Assembly (NCBI RefSeq): GCF_017916295.1
Contig: NZ_JAFMSS010000008.1
Coordinates: 186,001-250,000, forward strand
Reading direction: 5' to 3'
Length of the DNA stretch: 64,000 bases
From: Rubellimicrobium arenae
GTDB lineage: Bacteria > Pseudomonadota > Alphaproteobacteria > Rhodobacterales > Rhodobacteraceae
In this document: positions 35,528 through 43,524 of the stretch, piece by piece
Position numbering within the stretch: the stretch's first letter is position 1
Layout: each line of letters starts with the position of its first letter
Program-made: the position numbers and the translations under genes
Notes under the pieces: model-generated
Databases searched by the model: none
What the model saw: only the letters and a program-made list of their open reading frames with translations
What the model was told of the DNA's origin: nothing

Positions 35528-36091
35528 TTGCGGATCGTCGGCGGCATCAACCGGGGGCTCAGGCTCGCCGAGGTGGGCGGGGGCGACGCCGCGGCCCACC
35601 TGCGCCCCACGAGCGACCGTGTCCGCGAGGCGGTGTTCAACCTGCTTCTGGGCGGACGCTTCGGAGACCCCGTCGCGGGCGCCCGCGTGCTGGACCTGTT
35701 CGCCGGGACCGGGGCGCTGGCCCTGGAGGCACTGTCACGCGGCGCCGCCGAGGCGGTTCTGGTCGACGACGGCCGCGTGGCCGCCCGGCTGATCCGGGAG
35801 AACCTCCGCCTGGCCCGGCGCGAATCCCAGGCGCGGCTCCTGCCGGCGGACGCGGCCCGGCTGCCGGCCAACAGCGGAGAGCCCTTCTCCCTGGTCTTCC
35901 TGGATCCGCCCTACGGCAAGGGCCTTGGCCAGCAGGCTCTGGCGGCGGCAATGGCTGGGGACTGGATCGCCCCCGGCGCAATCGTGGTCTGGGAAGAGAC
36001 GGCCCCGATGATGCCGCTGCCGGGGACCTCGCTGCTCGACCGCCGGAGCTATGGCGGCACGACCGTGACCCTGCTGCGCGCGGACCCTTAG
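35528..36091 (+). CDS. rsmD: 16S rRNA (guanine966-N2)-methyltransferase
   Basis: RsmD methylates G966 of 16S rRNA with S-adenosylmethionine. The 187 aa protein begins MRIVGGINRGLRL, then LRPTSDRVREAVFNLL, the SAM loop VLDLFAGTGALALEALSRGA, and the catalytic FLDPPYGKG. The start is TTG at 35528: no ATG or GTG exists in this frame nearby, and the family N-terminus begins here. The stop TAG overlaps the TAA of the convergent kinase gene within TTAG (36088-36091). Confidence 0.94.
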   Translation: MRIVGGINRGLRLAEVGGGDAAAHLRPTSDRVREAVFNLLLGGRFGDPVAGARVLDLFAGTGALALEALSRGAAEAVLVDDGRVAARLIRENLRLARRESQARLLPADAARLPANSGEPFSLVFLDPPYGKGLGQQALAAAMAGDWIAPGAIVVWEETAPMMPLPGTSLLDRRSYGGTTVTLLRADP

Positions 36092-37044
36092 GCCAAGGCG
36101 CGAAGTTGCCCGTCCACCTGCGCGGCCCAGTCGGCATCGGGGCTCCAACCCGCCAGTTCCGCCGCACGACGAAGACCACCGCCCAGGGCGGACAGCCGGG
36201 GCTCCTCTGGCGGACCCAGCTCTTCGCCCACCCCGGTGAGCAGGGTCCGGCTTCGGAAGGCGCTGCCTGCATGGCTCCACCGGAAGGGCTCTGACAAGCC
36301 TGCCTGCCGTGCGGCTGTCCGAGCCTGCCAGACAAGATCATCGGCGGCTTCGTTGAGGATGATCCGGGCTTCGACGAACCCCTCCTCGGCCAGGGCATCG
36401 ACCTCCCTGGCAAGCCCGGCGATGGCCGCGCGCGCCGAACCGGGCTGGGCCATGAGCCAGGTGAGCGGCGCGAAAGCCCCCTGGGCGTGCTCCCCCAGCC
36501 GGGCGCTGAGCGCCTCGGCGAACCCCTCGCCCCGGGGCAGCCGGCCATCGAGGATGCGGGAGGCCACCAGCAGGGCTTCGCGGCCGATGGCGAAGGCCGA
36601 TCCCTCGTCCCCGAACGCGTTGCCCCATCCACCCACCCGAGCCTGCCCCTGCGGACCACGCGCCACGGCCATGGAGCCGGTGCCGGAAAGGATCAGGACG
36701 CCGGAGTCCCCGCCGAAGGCCCCAAGATGCGCCAGGAACACGTCGTTCATGGCCTCGAAGGGCAGGCGGAGGAGGTCGTGCAGCAGGGCAAGAGCCGCCG
36801 CGTCATGGGCCGGCACCTCGCCATGGCCGGGAAGCCCGAGGACAGCGGCGGCCAACCCCCCGGGCACGGCAAGCGCCGAGGTCAGCACTTCGCGCAGGAC
36901 CCCGTCCCAGCCGGGGCCGTCCTGCGGGTTGCAGCCCGCGCCCCGAGGCAGGATCGTGACCTCGCCGTGCTGGTTGGCAAGGGCGGCCGCCGTCTTGGTG
37001 CCCCCGCCGTCCATCGCGGCGACCCATTTCCCGTCGTCTGCCAT
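36088..37044 (-). CDS. BadF/BadG/BcrA/BcrD-type ATPase, probable N-acetylglucosamine kinase
   Basis: A 318 aa actin-fold sugar-kinase-like protein. WVAAMDGGGTKTAAALA is the phosphate-1 loop, AAVLGLPGHG and NDVFLAHLGAF the second, and LILSGTGSMAVARG the adenosine region. VGGWGNAFGDEGSAFAIGREAL is characteristic of the N-acetylglucosamine kinases in this family. The sugar specificity is inferred. It lies 89 bases downstream of a lytic transglycosylase on the same strand, consistent with re-use of released murein sugars. Confidence 0.85.
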   Translation of the reverse strand: MADDGKWVAAMDGGGTKTAAALANQHGEVTILPRGAGCNPQDGPGWDGVLREVLTSALAVPGGLAAAVLGLPGHGEVPAHDAAALALLHDLLRLPFEAMNDVFLAHLGAFGGDSGVLILSGTGSMAVARGPQGQARVGGWGNAFGDEGSAFAIGREALLVASRILDGRLPRGEGFAEALSARLGEHAQGAFAPLTWLMAQPGSARAAIAGLAREVDALAEEGFVEARIILNEAADDLVWQARTAARQAGLSEPFRWSHAGSAFRSRTLLTGVGEELGPPEEPRLSALGGGLRRAAELAGWSPDADWAAQVDGQLRALA

Positions 37045-37133
37045 CCCTGCTCCCGGCGCTTGGGCTGGGTCGGTCCGATACCGGCCCGTGCGCATTCCGA
37101 AGCTCGCGCGCGATCTCGGACCCGTGCGCCCCG

Positions 37134-39278
37134 TCAGCCCGCCTTGCCATCCTCCGGCCGGGCCTTGGGACGCTGGCGGGCCGCAGCGTCCAGTTCGACC
37201 GCCGTTTCCTTGGCGATGGCCAGCGGGGCGGACGACGTGGACAGGCGCTCCACCGGCACGAGGCTGGACGCATCCACCATCCGTGGGCGCGCCTCGGGCC
37301 GGATATGCGGCGGCTCGCCCCGCAGGAGGCGCGTGAACTCGACCGGACCGGCCTCGCCCGTCAGGCGGGCCCGGTAGATCGGGATCGATTCGGACACGCG
37401 CATGACGTAGGTCCGTGTCTCGGCAAAGGGGATGCTCTCGATCCAGTCCACCACGTCCACGTCGGCGTCCCGGATATCGCCGCGCTGCGACATCCATTGC
37501 CGAGGCCGGCCGGGGCCTGCGTTGTAACCCGCCGCGATCAGGACGGGAGAGGTGCCGAACATCTCCTCTAGGGTGGCGAGATAACGGGTCCCGAGCGCCG
37601 CATTGTACTTCCAGTCGGTCAGGCGCGCGCGCGAATAGCTCATGCCGAGCTGGCCCGCGACCTCGCGCGCCGTGGCCGGCATGAGTTGCATGAGGCCCTG
37701 CGCGCCCACTGGCGAGGCGACGCCGGCGTTGAACTCGGATTCCCGCCGGGCGATGGACAGGGCGAGGTCGGCCTCGACCGGCCAGTTGTCGCGGGCCATC
37801 GGGTGCAGCGGGAAATAGGCCACGGGCACCACGATGCCCCGTTCGGCCGCGGCCTTGCCGGCCAGCACCGCGAGGTAGGGCTCCTGCATCTCCTCGAGGA
37901 GGTTGCCAAGCTGGCCCACCCCGTTGCGGTCGAGCGTGCGGGCCAGTTGGAGCGTGAAGCGCAGCGCATCGTCCCGGTCGCCGGCCGACATCAGCAGCAG
38001 CATGGCCTGCGCCAGGTCGCCCGACATCGCGGGCGATCCGCGCCAGTCGCCGAAGTCCTCGCGTCCCGTCAGTCGGGGATCGAGCGACAGGCCCAGCTTC
38101 TCGGCGGCCAGCAGGCCGTAGAACGCGGTCTGGTTCTTGGCGGCGCGGTCGTAGGCCTCCCGGGCTTCGTCGGGGCGGGCCAGCACGTCCAGGGCCCGGC
38201 CCTGCCAGTAGGCGGAGCGGGAGCTGGAGATCGGCCCCGACACGGCCCGTTCGGAGGCGCGGAAATGCAGGAACGCGGTTTCGGGCCGGTCGAGGTAGCG
38301 CAGGGCCAGGTAGCCCGACAGCCACTCAAGATCGGCGTAGATGTCGCTGTGCTCGCTCAGCCGGTGGCGCGAGGCGATCTCGTAGGCCTCCTGCGGCTGT
38401 CCCTCGCGCATGAGCCAGCGGGCGATCTGCGCCCGCCAGGCGGCCCAGCGGAAGGGCTCGCCCAGGCTGTCGGCCGAGGCGGTCCGGCTGCGGAGGATGG
38501 CAAGGGCCTCCTCGTAGTCGCCCGCCTCGGCCAGATGGTTGTAACGGTCATAGGCCAGGCCAGGGTCGCCCCGCAGGCTGGCGGGAAGATCGGCCAGAAG
38601 GCTGTCGAGGTTGCCGCGCTGCCGGATCAGGGCGACGCGGGCGCGAACGAGCGCCCGACGCTCATCGGGAAGGAGCGCGAGCATCCGCTCGGCGTCGGAG
38701 GTGCGCCAGCGCCAGAGCATCGCGTCGGCCCGGGCCGCATGGAGCGGCGCGAGCCAGTCCGGAAAGGCCTCGAGCAGGATGGCTTGCCCCACCTCGTTGA
38801 GCGGCTGGGTCAGCCAGACCTTCTCGACGATGGCGCGGGCCTCGGCCTCGCGGCCCTTGGAGGTCAGGGCGCGGGCCAGGGCCCGGGTGCCGCGACCGGT
38901 CTCGGGCATGGCGTCGCCGAAATAGGCCAGCACCTCGTCCGGGGACGCGCCGGAGGGAATCGAGGTCTCGCCGTTCACCCGCAGGTCGTCGATGTCGGGC
39001 CAGTCGGGATGCGTCGTGATGAAGGTGGCGTATTCGTGGAACTCGCCCCCCGAGTCGCGCAGGGCCTGCCAGTCCAGGATCGTCTCGACGAGGGGTCCGC
39101 CCGCCTCGGCCGCGGCGAAGGCGCTCTCCCAGTCGCCGGACCGCGCTTCGTGCACCGCGTCGCGCAGGGCCGACACGGCGGTCGTTTCGGCCAGGGCCGC
39201 GCCCGCAGCCAGGGACACGGCCAGGACAGAGGCCGCGAGGCGGCGGACGGCCGTGGCCGAAAGGTCCGAGAATCGCAT
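37134..39278 (-). CDS. Soluble lytic murein transglycosylase (Slt70-like)
   Basis: A 714 aa periplasmic enzyme that cleaves peptidoglycan glycan strands to 1,6-anhydro products. A signal peptide covers residues 1-30 (RLAASVLAVSLAAGAALA). A long alpha-helical superhelix follows, with TPR-like repeats over about 40-480 (AEAGDYEEALAILRSR, LARPDEAREAYDRAA). The SLT domain starts near 500 with ALSIARRESEFN (catalytic Glu513), GAQGLMQLMPATA and AAGYNAGPGR. The C-terminal tail is Pro/Arg/Ala-rich. The ribosome site is weak. Divergent from dapA. Confidence 0.94.
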   Translation of the reverse strand: MRFSDLSATAVRRLAASVLAVSLAAGAALAETTAVSALRDAVHEARSGDWESAFAAAEAGGPLVETILDWQALRDSGGEFHEYATFITTHPDWPDIDDLRVNGETSIPSGASPDEVLAYFGDAMPETGRGTRALARALTSKGREAEARAIVEKVWLTQPLNEVGQAILLEAFPDWLAPLHAARADAMLWRWRTSDAERMLALLPDERRALVRARVALIRQRGNLDSLLADLPASLRGDPGLAYDRYNHLAEAGDYEEALAILRSRTASADSLGEPFRWAAWRAQIARWLMREGQPQEAYEIASRHRLSEHSDIYADLEWLSGYLALRYLDRPETAFLHFRASERAVSGPISSSRSAYWQGRALDVLARPDEAREAYDRAAKNQTAFYGLLAAEKLGLSLDPRLTGREDFGDWRGSPAMSGDLAQAMLLLMSAGDRDDALRFTLQLARTLDRNGVGQLGNLLEEMQEPYLAVLAGKAAAERGIVVPVAYFPLHPMARDNWPVEADLALSIARRESEFNAGVASPVGAQGLMQLMPATAREVAGQLGMSYSRARLTDWKYNAALGTRYLATLEEMFGTSPVLIAAGYNAGPGRPRQWMSQRGDIRDADVDVVDWIESIPFAETRTYVMRVSESIPIYRARLTGEAGPVEFTRLLRGEPPHIRPEARPRMVDASSLVPVERLSTSSAPLAIAKETAVELDAAARQRPKARPEDGKAG

Positions 39279-39458
39279 GAAGGCGCCAGATCCGGATGGA
39301 GGATTCAGGGAAAGTCCATCGCAGGGTCGCAGGCAGTTTGGCAACGGACAAGTCACTAACTTGGCAGTCGGCGGAAAAGCGTCTAGGGGTTCCCGCGCCG
39401 TGATGCCGGGGCAGCCCGCCCCACCTTGTCCGGTGAATCAACGGAAAGGACCGCCGAA

Positions 39459-40331
39459 ATGTTCCAGGGCTCGCTTCCCGCCCTTGTCACACCGTTCCGC
39501 GACGGAAAGCTGGACCTGGATGCGCTGAAACGGCTGGTGGAATGGCAGATCGCGGAAGGATCGCACGGGCTCGTGCCCGTGGGCACCACCGGTGAGAGCC
39601 CCACCCTGAGCCATGAGGAACATGACTTCGTGGTCGAGACGGTGGTCCGGCTGGCGGCAGGCCGCGTCCCGGTGATCGCGGGCGCGGGCTCGAACAACAC
39701 GATCGAGACGGTGCGCCTGGTCGAGGCCGCCAAGAGGGCGGGCGCGAACGCGGCGCTGGTCGTCACGCCCTATTACAACAAGCCCACGCAGGCCGGCATG
39801 ATCGCCCATTTCTCGGCCGCCGCCGAAGTGGGCCTGCCCATCGTGATCTACAACATCCCCGGCCGATCGGTCGTGGACATGACGCCCGCGACGATGGGCG
39901 AACTGGCCAGGCACCCGATGATCGTCGGCGTCAAGGATGCGACCGGCGACCTGAGCCGCGTGCCCAAGACGCGCATCACCTGCGGCACGGAGTTCTGCCA
40001 GCTGTCCGGCGAGGATGCGACCGCCCTGGGCTTCAACGCCCACGGCGGGCGTGGCTGCATCAGCGTCACGGCCAACGTCGCCCCGCGCCTCTGCGCCGAG
40101 TTCCAGGAAGCGACCCTGCGCGGCGACTACGGGACGGCCCTGGAGTACCAGGACCGGCTCATGCCGCTGCACGAGGCCATCTTCATGGAGCCGGGCGTCG
40201 CCGGGGCGAAATACGCGCTATCCGTCCTGGGGCTCTGCTCCGAGGAGGTCCGCTCGCCGCTGCTGCCGCCGACCGACCGGGTCAAGGACGCGATCCGGGC
40301 GGCCATGCGCCACGCGGGCCTGATCAACTAG
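39459..40331 (+). CDS. dapA: 4-hydroxy-tetrahydrodipicolinate synthase
   Basis: DapA condenses pyruvate with aspartate semialdehyde, the first committed step to diaminopimelate and lysine. Of 290 aa: SLPALVTPFRDGKLD at the start, LVPVGTTGESPTL with the active Thr pair, TPYYNKPTQAGM, YNIPGRSVVDM, and GVKDATGDLSRV with the Schiff-base Lys159. ATG at 39459 has AAAGGA upstream; an in-frame TTG at 39426 is rejected. The gene converges on rluA and the two stops share CTAG at 40328-40331. Product use fits the neighbouring murein enzymes. Confidence 0.96.
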   Translation: MFQGSLPALVTPFRDGKLDLDALKRLVEWQIAEGSHGLVPVGTTGESPTLSHEEHDFVVETVVRLAAGRVPVIAGAGSNNTIETVRLVEAAKRAGANAALVVTPYYNKPTQAGMIAHFSAAAEVGLPIVIYNIPGRSVVDMTPATMGELARHPMIVGVKDATGDLSRVPKTRITCGTEFCQLSGEDATALGFNAHGGRGCISVTANVAPRLCAEFQEATLRGDYGTALEYQDRLMPLHEAIFMEPGVAGAKYALSVLGLCSEEVRSPLLPPTDRVKDAIRAAMRHAGLIN

Positions 40332-40984
40332 AACGGCGCGGGCGAGGTGATGCGCAGGCTCCGTCCCCCGTCGGGGTGGCGGACCTGGAGGCTTTCGGCG
40401 TGGAGCATCAACCGCTCGTAGTTCTCGCGTGCGGGGCCTTCGGCGTAGAAGGGATCGCCCAGGATCGGGTGGCCCAGCGCGGCCATGTGGACGCGCAGCT
40501 GGTGGGATCGCCCGGTCTCCGGGCTCAGCCGCACCCGGGTTTCGCCGTCGCCGCGCTTGAGAACCTTCCAATGGGTGACGGCGGGGCGACCGTCGGGGTG
40601 GATCATCTGCTTGGGCCGGTTGGGCCAGTCGACCATGATGGGACGGTCCACGGTCCCGGCCTTGTCGGTCATCTCGCCCCAAAGACGGGCGACATAGGCC
40701 TTCTTGGTGGTCCGCTCCTCGAACTGCCAGCCCAGGTGACGCTGTGCGAGAGGGGTCAGCGCGAAGACCATCACGCCCGACGTGTCGCGGTCAAGCCGAT
40801 GAACAAGGAGCACGGTCGGGAACACCCTTCGCACCCTCTCGATCAGGCAGTCGGCCAGGTGCTCCCCTTTGCCGGGGACGGAAAGCAGGCCTGCAGGCTT
40901 GTCCACGAAGACCAGCTCGTGGTCGTCGTGAAGGATCTTGAGCGGGTCCTGGGGCGGGTTATAGGCGGCATCCATATGGCGCAT
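40328..40984 (-). CDS. RluA-family RNA pseudouridine synthase
   Basis: A 218 aa single-domain synthase lacking S4. The catalytic motif is LLVHRLDRDTSGVMVFA with the conserved Asp, preceded by ELVFVDKPAGLLSVPGKG and followed by SPETGRSHQLRVHMAALGHPILGD. The size matches the RluA (tRNA U32 / 23S U746) type rather than RluC/D, but the target is not certain from sequence. ATG at 40984 or 40975 are both possible, neither with a strong ribosome site. Confidence 0.9.
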   Translation of the reverse strand: MRHMDAAYNPPQDPLKILHDDHELVFVDKPAGLLSVPGKGEHLADCLIERVRRVFPTVLLVHRLDRDTSGVMVFALTPLAQRHLGWQFEERTTKKAYVARLWGEMTDKAGTVDRPIMVDWPNRPKQMIHPDGRPAVTHWKVLKRGDGETRVRLSPETGRSHQLRVHMAALGHPILGDPFYAEGPARENYERLMLHAESLQVRHPDGGRSLRITSPAPF

Positions 40985-41051
40985 CTGGCCGAGAGGGGCC
41001 CCGGTGGCAAGGGCGGTCGGGTTTCCCGAGGTCCGCCGTCAGGATGGCAGG

Positions 41052-41777
41052 TCAGTCCGGCCCGGCGCCAGGATAGGCCGAGGCACCCTCCGGCAGGTCG
41101 TAGTAATCCCCCTTGTCGGCCGTGAAGATGTGCAGGTCGGGCGCGCGGCCGGCGAGCTGGTCGAAAAGCCCGGCCTCGAGCGACAGGAGCCCGGAAGGGC
41201 CGTCGAAGGCGACCTTGGTGCCGCAGATGGGGCAGAAGCTCCGGACGGCGCCCCCGGGGCTCGTGAAGGTCGCGACCCTGCCCGCGATCCGGGCGACGCG
41301 ATGGGGATCGTCGAAGCTGTGGGGCACATGGCCGGAGATCTTGCGGCATTGCGTGCAATGGCAGGCCGTGATCTCGCCCGGGGTCGGATCGAAGGTGACC
41401 GTCACCCCGCCGCAAAGGCACGAATCGTGCAGCGGCCCCGCCGGGGTCGGCGCCGGGTCGGGCACGTGGATGCCGGGGGGATCATGGAACCCCGTGGGCC
41501 CATCCACCGCGCCCAGGGCGAAGGCGATGCCTGGGCTGCCGTCGGCCTGCCAGAACAGGAACGCCCCGCAGACCGGGCAGAATCCCCGCCGGGCCGATTC
41601 GCTCGCGCGGAACCAGCGGACCTCGCCCTCGATCGACAGGTCGGCGGCGGGCAGGTTGGCCGAGGCCCAGAGCCCGCCCGACTGGCGGCGGCATTGGCCG
41701 CAATGGCAGATCGACGCATCGCCGGGCGCGGATCGCGTCTCGAACCGGACGGCGCCGCAATGACAGGCCCCTCTCAC
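41052..41777 (-). CDS. Tandem GFA (glutathione-dependent formaldehyde-activating/CENP-V) domain protein
   Basis: The 241 aa protein holds two complete GFA domains, each with its own Zn cysteine set. The first has RGACHCGAVRF, ICHCGQCRRQSG and FCPVCGAFLFW. The second, from about residue 116, has SCLCGGVTVTF, ACHCTQCRKISG and FCPICGTKVAF. Single-domain members are around 120-160 aa. The two halves are clearly diverged, so this is an old duplication. Function of most GFA proteins is unknown. Its ATG overlaps the upstream fRMsr stop by four bases. Confidence 0.9.
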   Translation of the reverse strand: MRGACHCGAVRFETRSAPGDASICHCGQCRRQSGGLWASANLPAADLSIEGEVRWFRASESARRGFCPVCGAFLFWQADGSPGIAFALGAVDGPTGFHDPPGIHVPDPAPTPAGPLHDSCLCGGVTVTFDPTPGEITACHCTQCRKISGHVPHSFDDPHRVARIAGRVATFTSPGGAVRSFCPICGTKVAFDGPSGLLSLEAGLFDQLAGRAPDLHIFTADKGDYYDLPEGASAYPGAGPD

Positions 41778-42232
41778 GCGAGTCGCCCGAAGGTGTCGGC
41801 CAGAATCGACCGGAGCGCCTGGACATCGGCCTCATCGAAGGCATCCGGCTGATCGCTGTCGATGTCGAACACGCCAAGGAGCCGCCCGGACCCATCCCAC
41901 ACGGGCAGGACGATCTCGCTTCGGGTGGAGGAGGAGCAGGCGATGTGCCCGGGAAAGGCCTCCACGTCGGGAACGAGCTGCACCTCTCCGGTGCGGGCGG
42001 CGGCTCCGCAGACTCCGCGATCGAAGGGAATCACCAGGCAGCCATGGCCGCCCTGGTAGGGCCCGATCTTCAAAAGGCGCGGCGCCACGAGGCGGTAGAA
42101 TCCCGTCCAGTCGAAGCGGTCGTCGGCGTGATGCACCTCGCAGGCCAGCGTGGCCATCAGGGCGACCGCATCGTCCTCGCCTTCGGTCAGCGCGGCGATG
42201 CGTCGCCGCAGGTCGTCATAATCCGCGCGCAT
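41774..42232 (-). CDS. Free methionine-R-sulfoxide reductase (GAF domain)
   Basis: A 152 aa GAF protein with the fRMsr signature: FDWTGFYRLV, LKIGPYQGGHGCLVIPFDRGVCGAAARTG, and DVEAFPGHIACSSSTRSEIVLPV. The three cysteines in GHGC, GVCG and HIAC match the catalytic and resolving positions of MsrC. It reduces free Met-R-O in the cytoplasm with thioredoxin. The start at 42232 heads a two-gene operon with the double-GFA gene. Confidence 0.92.
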   Translation of the reverse strand: MRADYDDLRRRIAALTEGEDDAVALMATLACEVHHADDRFDWTGFYRLVAPRLLKIGPYQGGHGCLVIPFDRGVCGAAARTGEVQLVPDVEAFPGHIACSSSTRSEIVLPVWDGSGRLLGVFDIDSDQPDAFDEADVQALRSILADTFGRLA

Positions 42233-42323
42233 GGACTCCTCCGTCTTGGGAGCCGCATGACGCCCCGGCGCCGCGGCAAAGACAAGGGATCAGGAACGGC
42301 CGGCGCAGGGCGCCCTACCCTGC

Positions 42324-42650
42324 TCAGTTCATCTGCGCCTGAAGCTCGTAATGTCCGTCCTCGAACGGGCCGAAGAAATCCGGCAGGTCGGGATGATCCA
42401 CCGGTTCGCCCGATGTGTCGGGCTCGAGGTTCTGCTCCGAGACATAGGCGAGGTAGGCCCCGTCCTCACGCTCCGCAAGGAGATGGTAGTAGGGCTGGTC
42501 GCGCCGCGGGCGGCTGCCCTCGGGGATGGCGTGATACCAGTCCTCGGTGTTCGAGAAGGTGGCATCGACGTCGAAGACGACGCCCCGGAACGGATGACTG
42601 CGATGACAGAGAACCTGGCCGATGGTGTATTTGGCGAACGTGGCCTGCAT
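42324..42650 (-). CDS. hspQ: Heat shock protein HspQ
   Basis: A 108 aa YccV-like protein that in enterobacteria stimulates Lon substrate degradation. The sequence shows AKYTIGQVLCHRSHPFRGVVFDVDATFSNTEDW, PYYHLLAE and YLAYVSEQNLEPD. ATG at 42650 has GGGGGAAAG upstream; longer frames to 42986 are unlike the family. A 232-base AT-richer gap lies upstream. I did not find a sigma-32-type promoter (CTTGAA/CCCCAT). Confidence 0.93.
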   Translation of the reverse strand: MQATFAKYTIGQVLCHRSHPFRGVVFDVDATFSNTEDWYHAIPEGSRPRRDQPYYHLLAEREDGAYLAYVSEQNLEPDTSGEPVDHPDLPDFFGPFEDGHYELQAQMN

Positions 42651-42800
42651 GGCTTTCCCCCTTGGTCTGGCTCGAATAAGGCCAACAGATGGCTCAAAAG
42701 TCCACAAATTTGCCTCAATCTCGCCCCTAAACAGTCGGTTTCCAGTAAATGGACAATTGGCGTGGAACCGCGGCCCGGTCGACATCCGGTCACGACCCCG

Positions 42801-42829
42801 TTCCCTGATCCGTCGGCTTGCGCTAGAAT
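42801..42829 (+). promoter_or_regulatory. Possible sigma-70 promoter for the lipoprotein at 42883
   Basis: TTCCCT (42801-42806), a 17-base spacer, and TAGAAT (42824-42829), 53 bases before the ATG. The -10 is good, the -35 poor. Confidence 0.35.
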
Positions 42830-42882
42830 GGCCCCAACAACAGCGGGGACGACCCCGCGGTCGAGTCGAGGGACGTCGAGCA

Positions 42883-43464
42883 ATGAGCAAGCAACTGCGC
42901 GCCTTGGCGCTTGTCCTACTCGTGGCCGCGTGCGGAGGCGAACGAGAGTATTCCGCACCGCGCGACCTGGACAACGCCTGCCGCATCCTGGACCAGCGTC
43001 CATCCTACCTGCGCGCCTTCCGGGCGACCGAACGGCGGTGGGGCGTGCCGGTGTCGGTGCAGATGGCCATCATCTACCAGGAATCCAAGTTCGTGGGGAA
43101 CGCCCGCACCCCCCACCAATATGCGCTGGGCGTGATCCCGGTCGGCCGTCAGAGCTCGGCTTACGGCTACAGCCAGGCGCTCGACGGCACCTGGGCCGAA
43201 TACCAGCGGGCGCGGGGGCGCGGCCGGCGGGACGACATCTTCGATGCGACCGACTTCATGGGCTGGTACATGGCCCAGACCACGGCCGAGCTGGGCATCC
43301 CGCTCAACGATACCACCAACCAGTATCTCGCCTATCACGAGGGGCGCACCGGCTACTCCAACCAGAGCTACCAGGACAAGGCCTGGCTCATGCGCGTGGC
43401 GCAGGACCTGGGGACCCGGGCGGCGATGTACGACGCGCAGCTCCATTCCTGCCGGCGCGCCTGA
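42883..43464 (+). CDS. Small SLT-domain lipoprotein, probable lytic transglycosylase
   Basis: A 193 aa predicted lipoprotein: LALVLLVAACGG has a lipobox with Cys17. The mature part contains PVSVQMAIIYQESKFVGNAR, with the Glu in QES placed like a transglycosylase catalytic acid. SAYGYSQALDGTWAEYQ follows, as does YLAYHEGRTGYSNQSYQDKAWL. These match a compact SLT-type fold. ATG at 42883 has GAGGGACG upstream. It lies 60 bases before the sensor kinase, same strand, and could be part of that transcript. Confidence 0.82.
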   Translation: MSKQLRALALVLLVAACGGEREYSAPRDLDNACRILDQRPSYLRAFRATERRWGVPVSVQMAIIYQESKFVGNARTPHQYALGVIPVGRQSSAYGYSQALDGTWAEYQRARGRGRRDDIFDATDFMGWYMAQTTAELGIPLNDTTNQYLAYHEGRTGYSNQSYQDKAWLMRVAQDLGTRAAMYDAQLHSCRRA

Positions 43465-43524
43465 CCCCCGGACCAAAGGCCGGTCCCCGTTCCCCTTTGG
43501 CCCGACGCGCGCCATAACGGCGGC

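Noticed and set aside
42651..42882. Heat-shock (sigma-32) promoter for hspQ
   Set aside because: No CTTGAA/CCCCAT pair with correct spacing on the minus strand. The AT-richer composition alone is not evidence.
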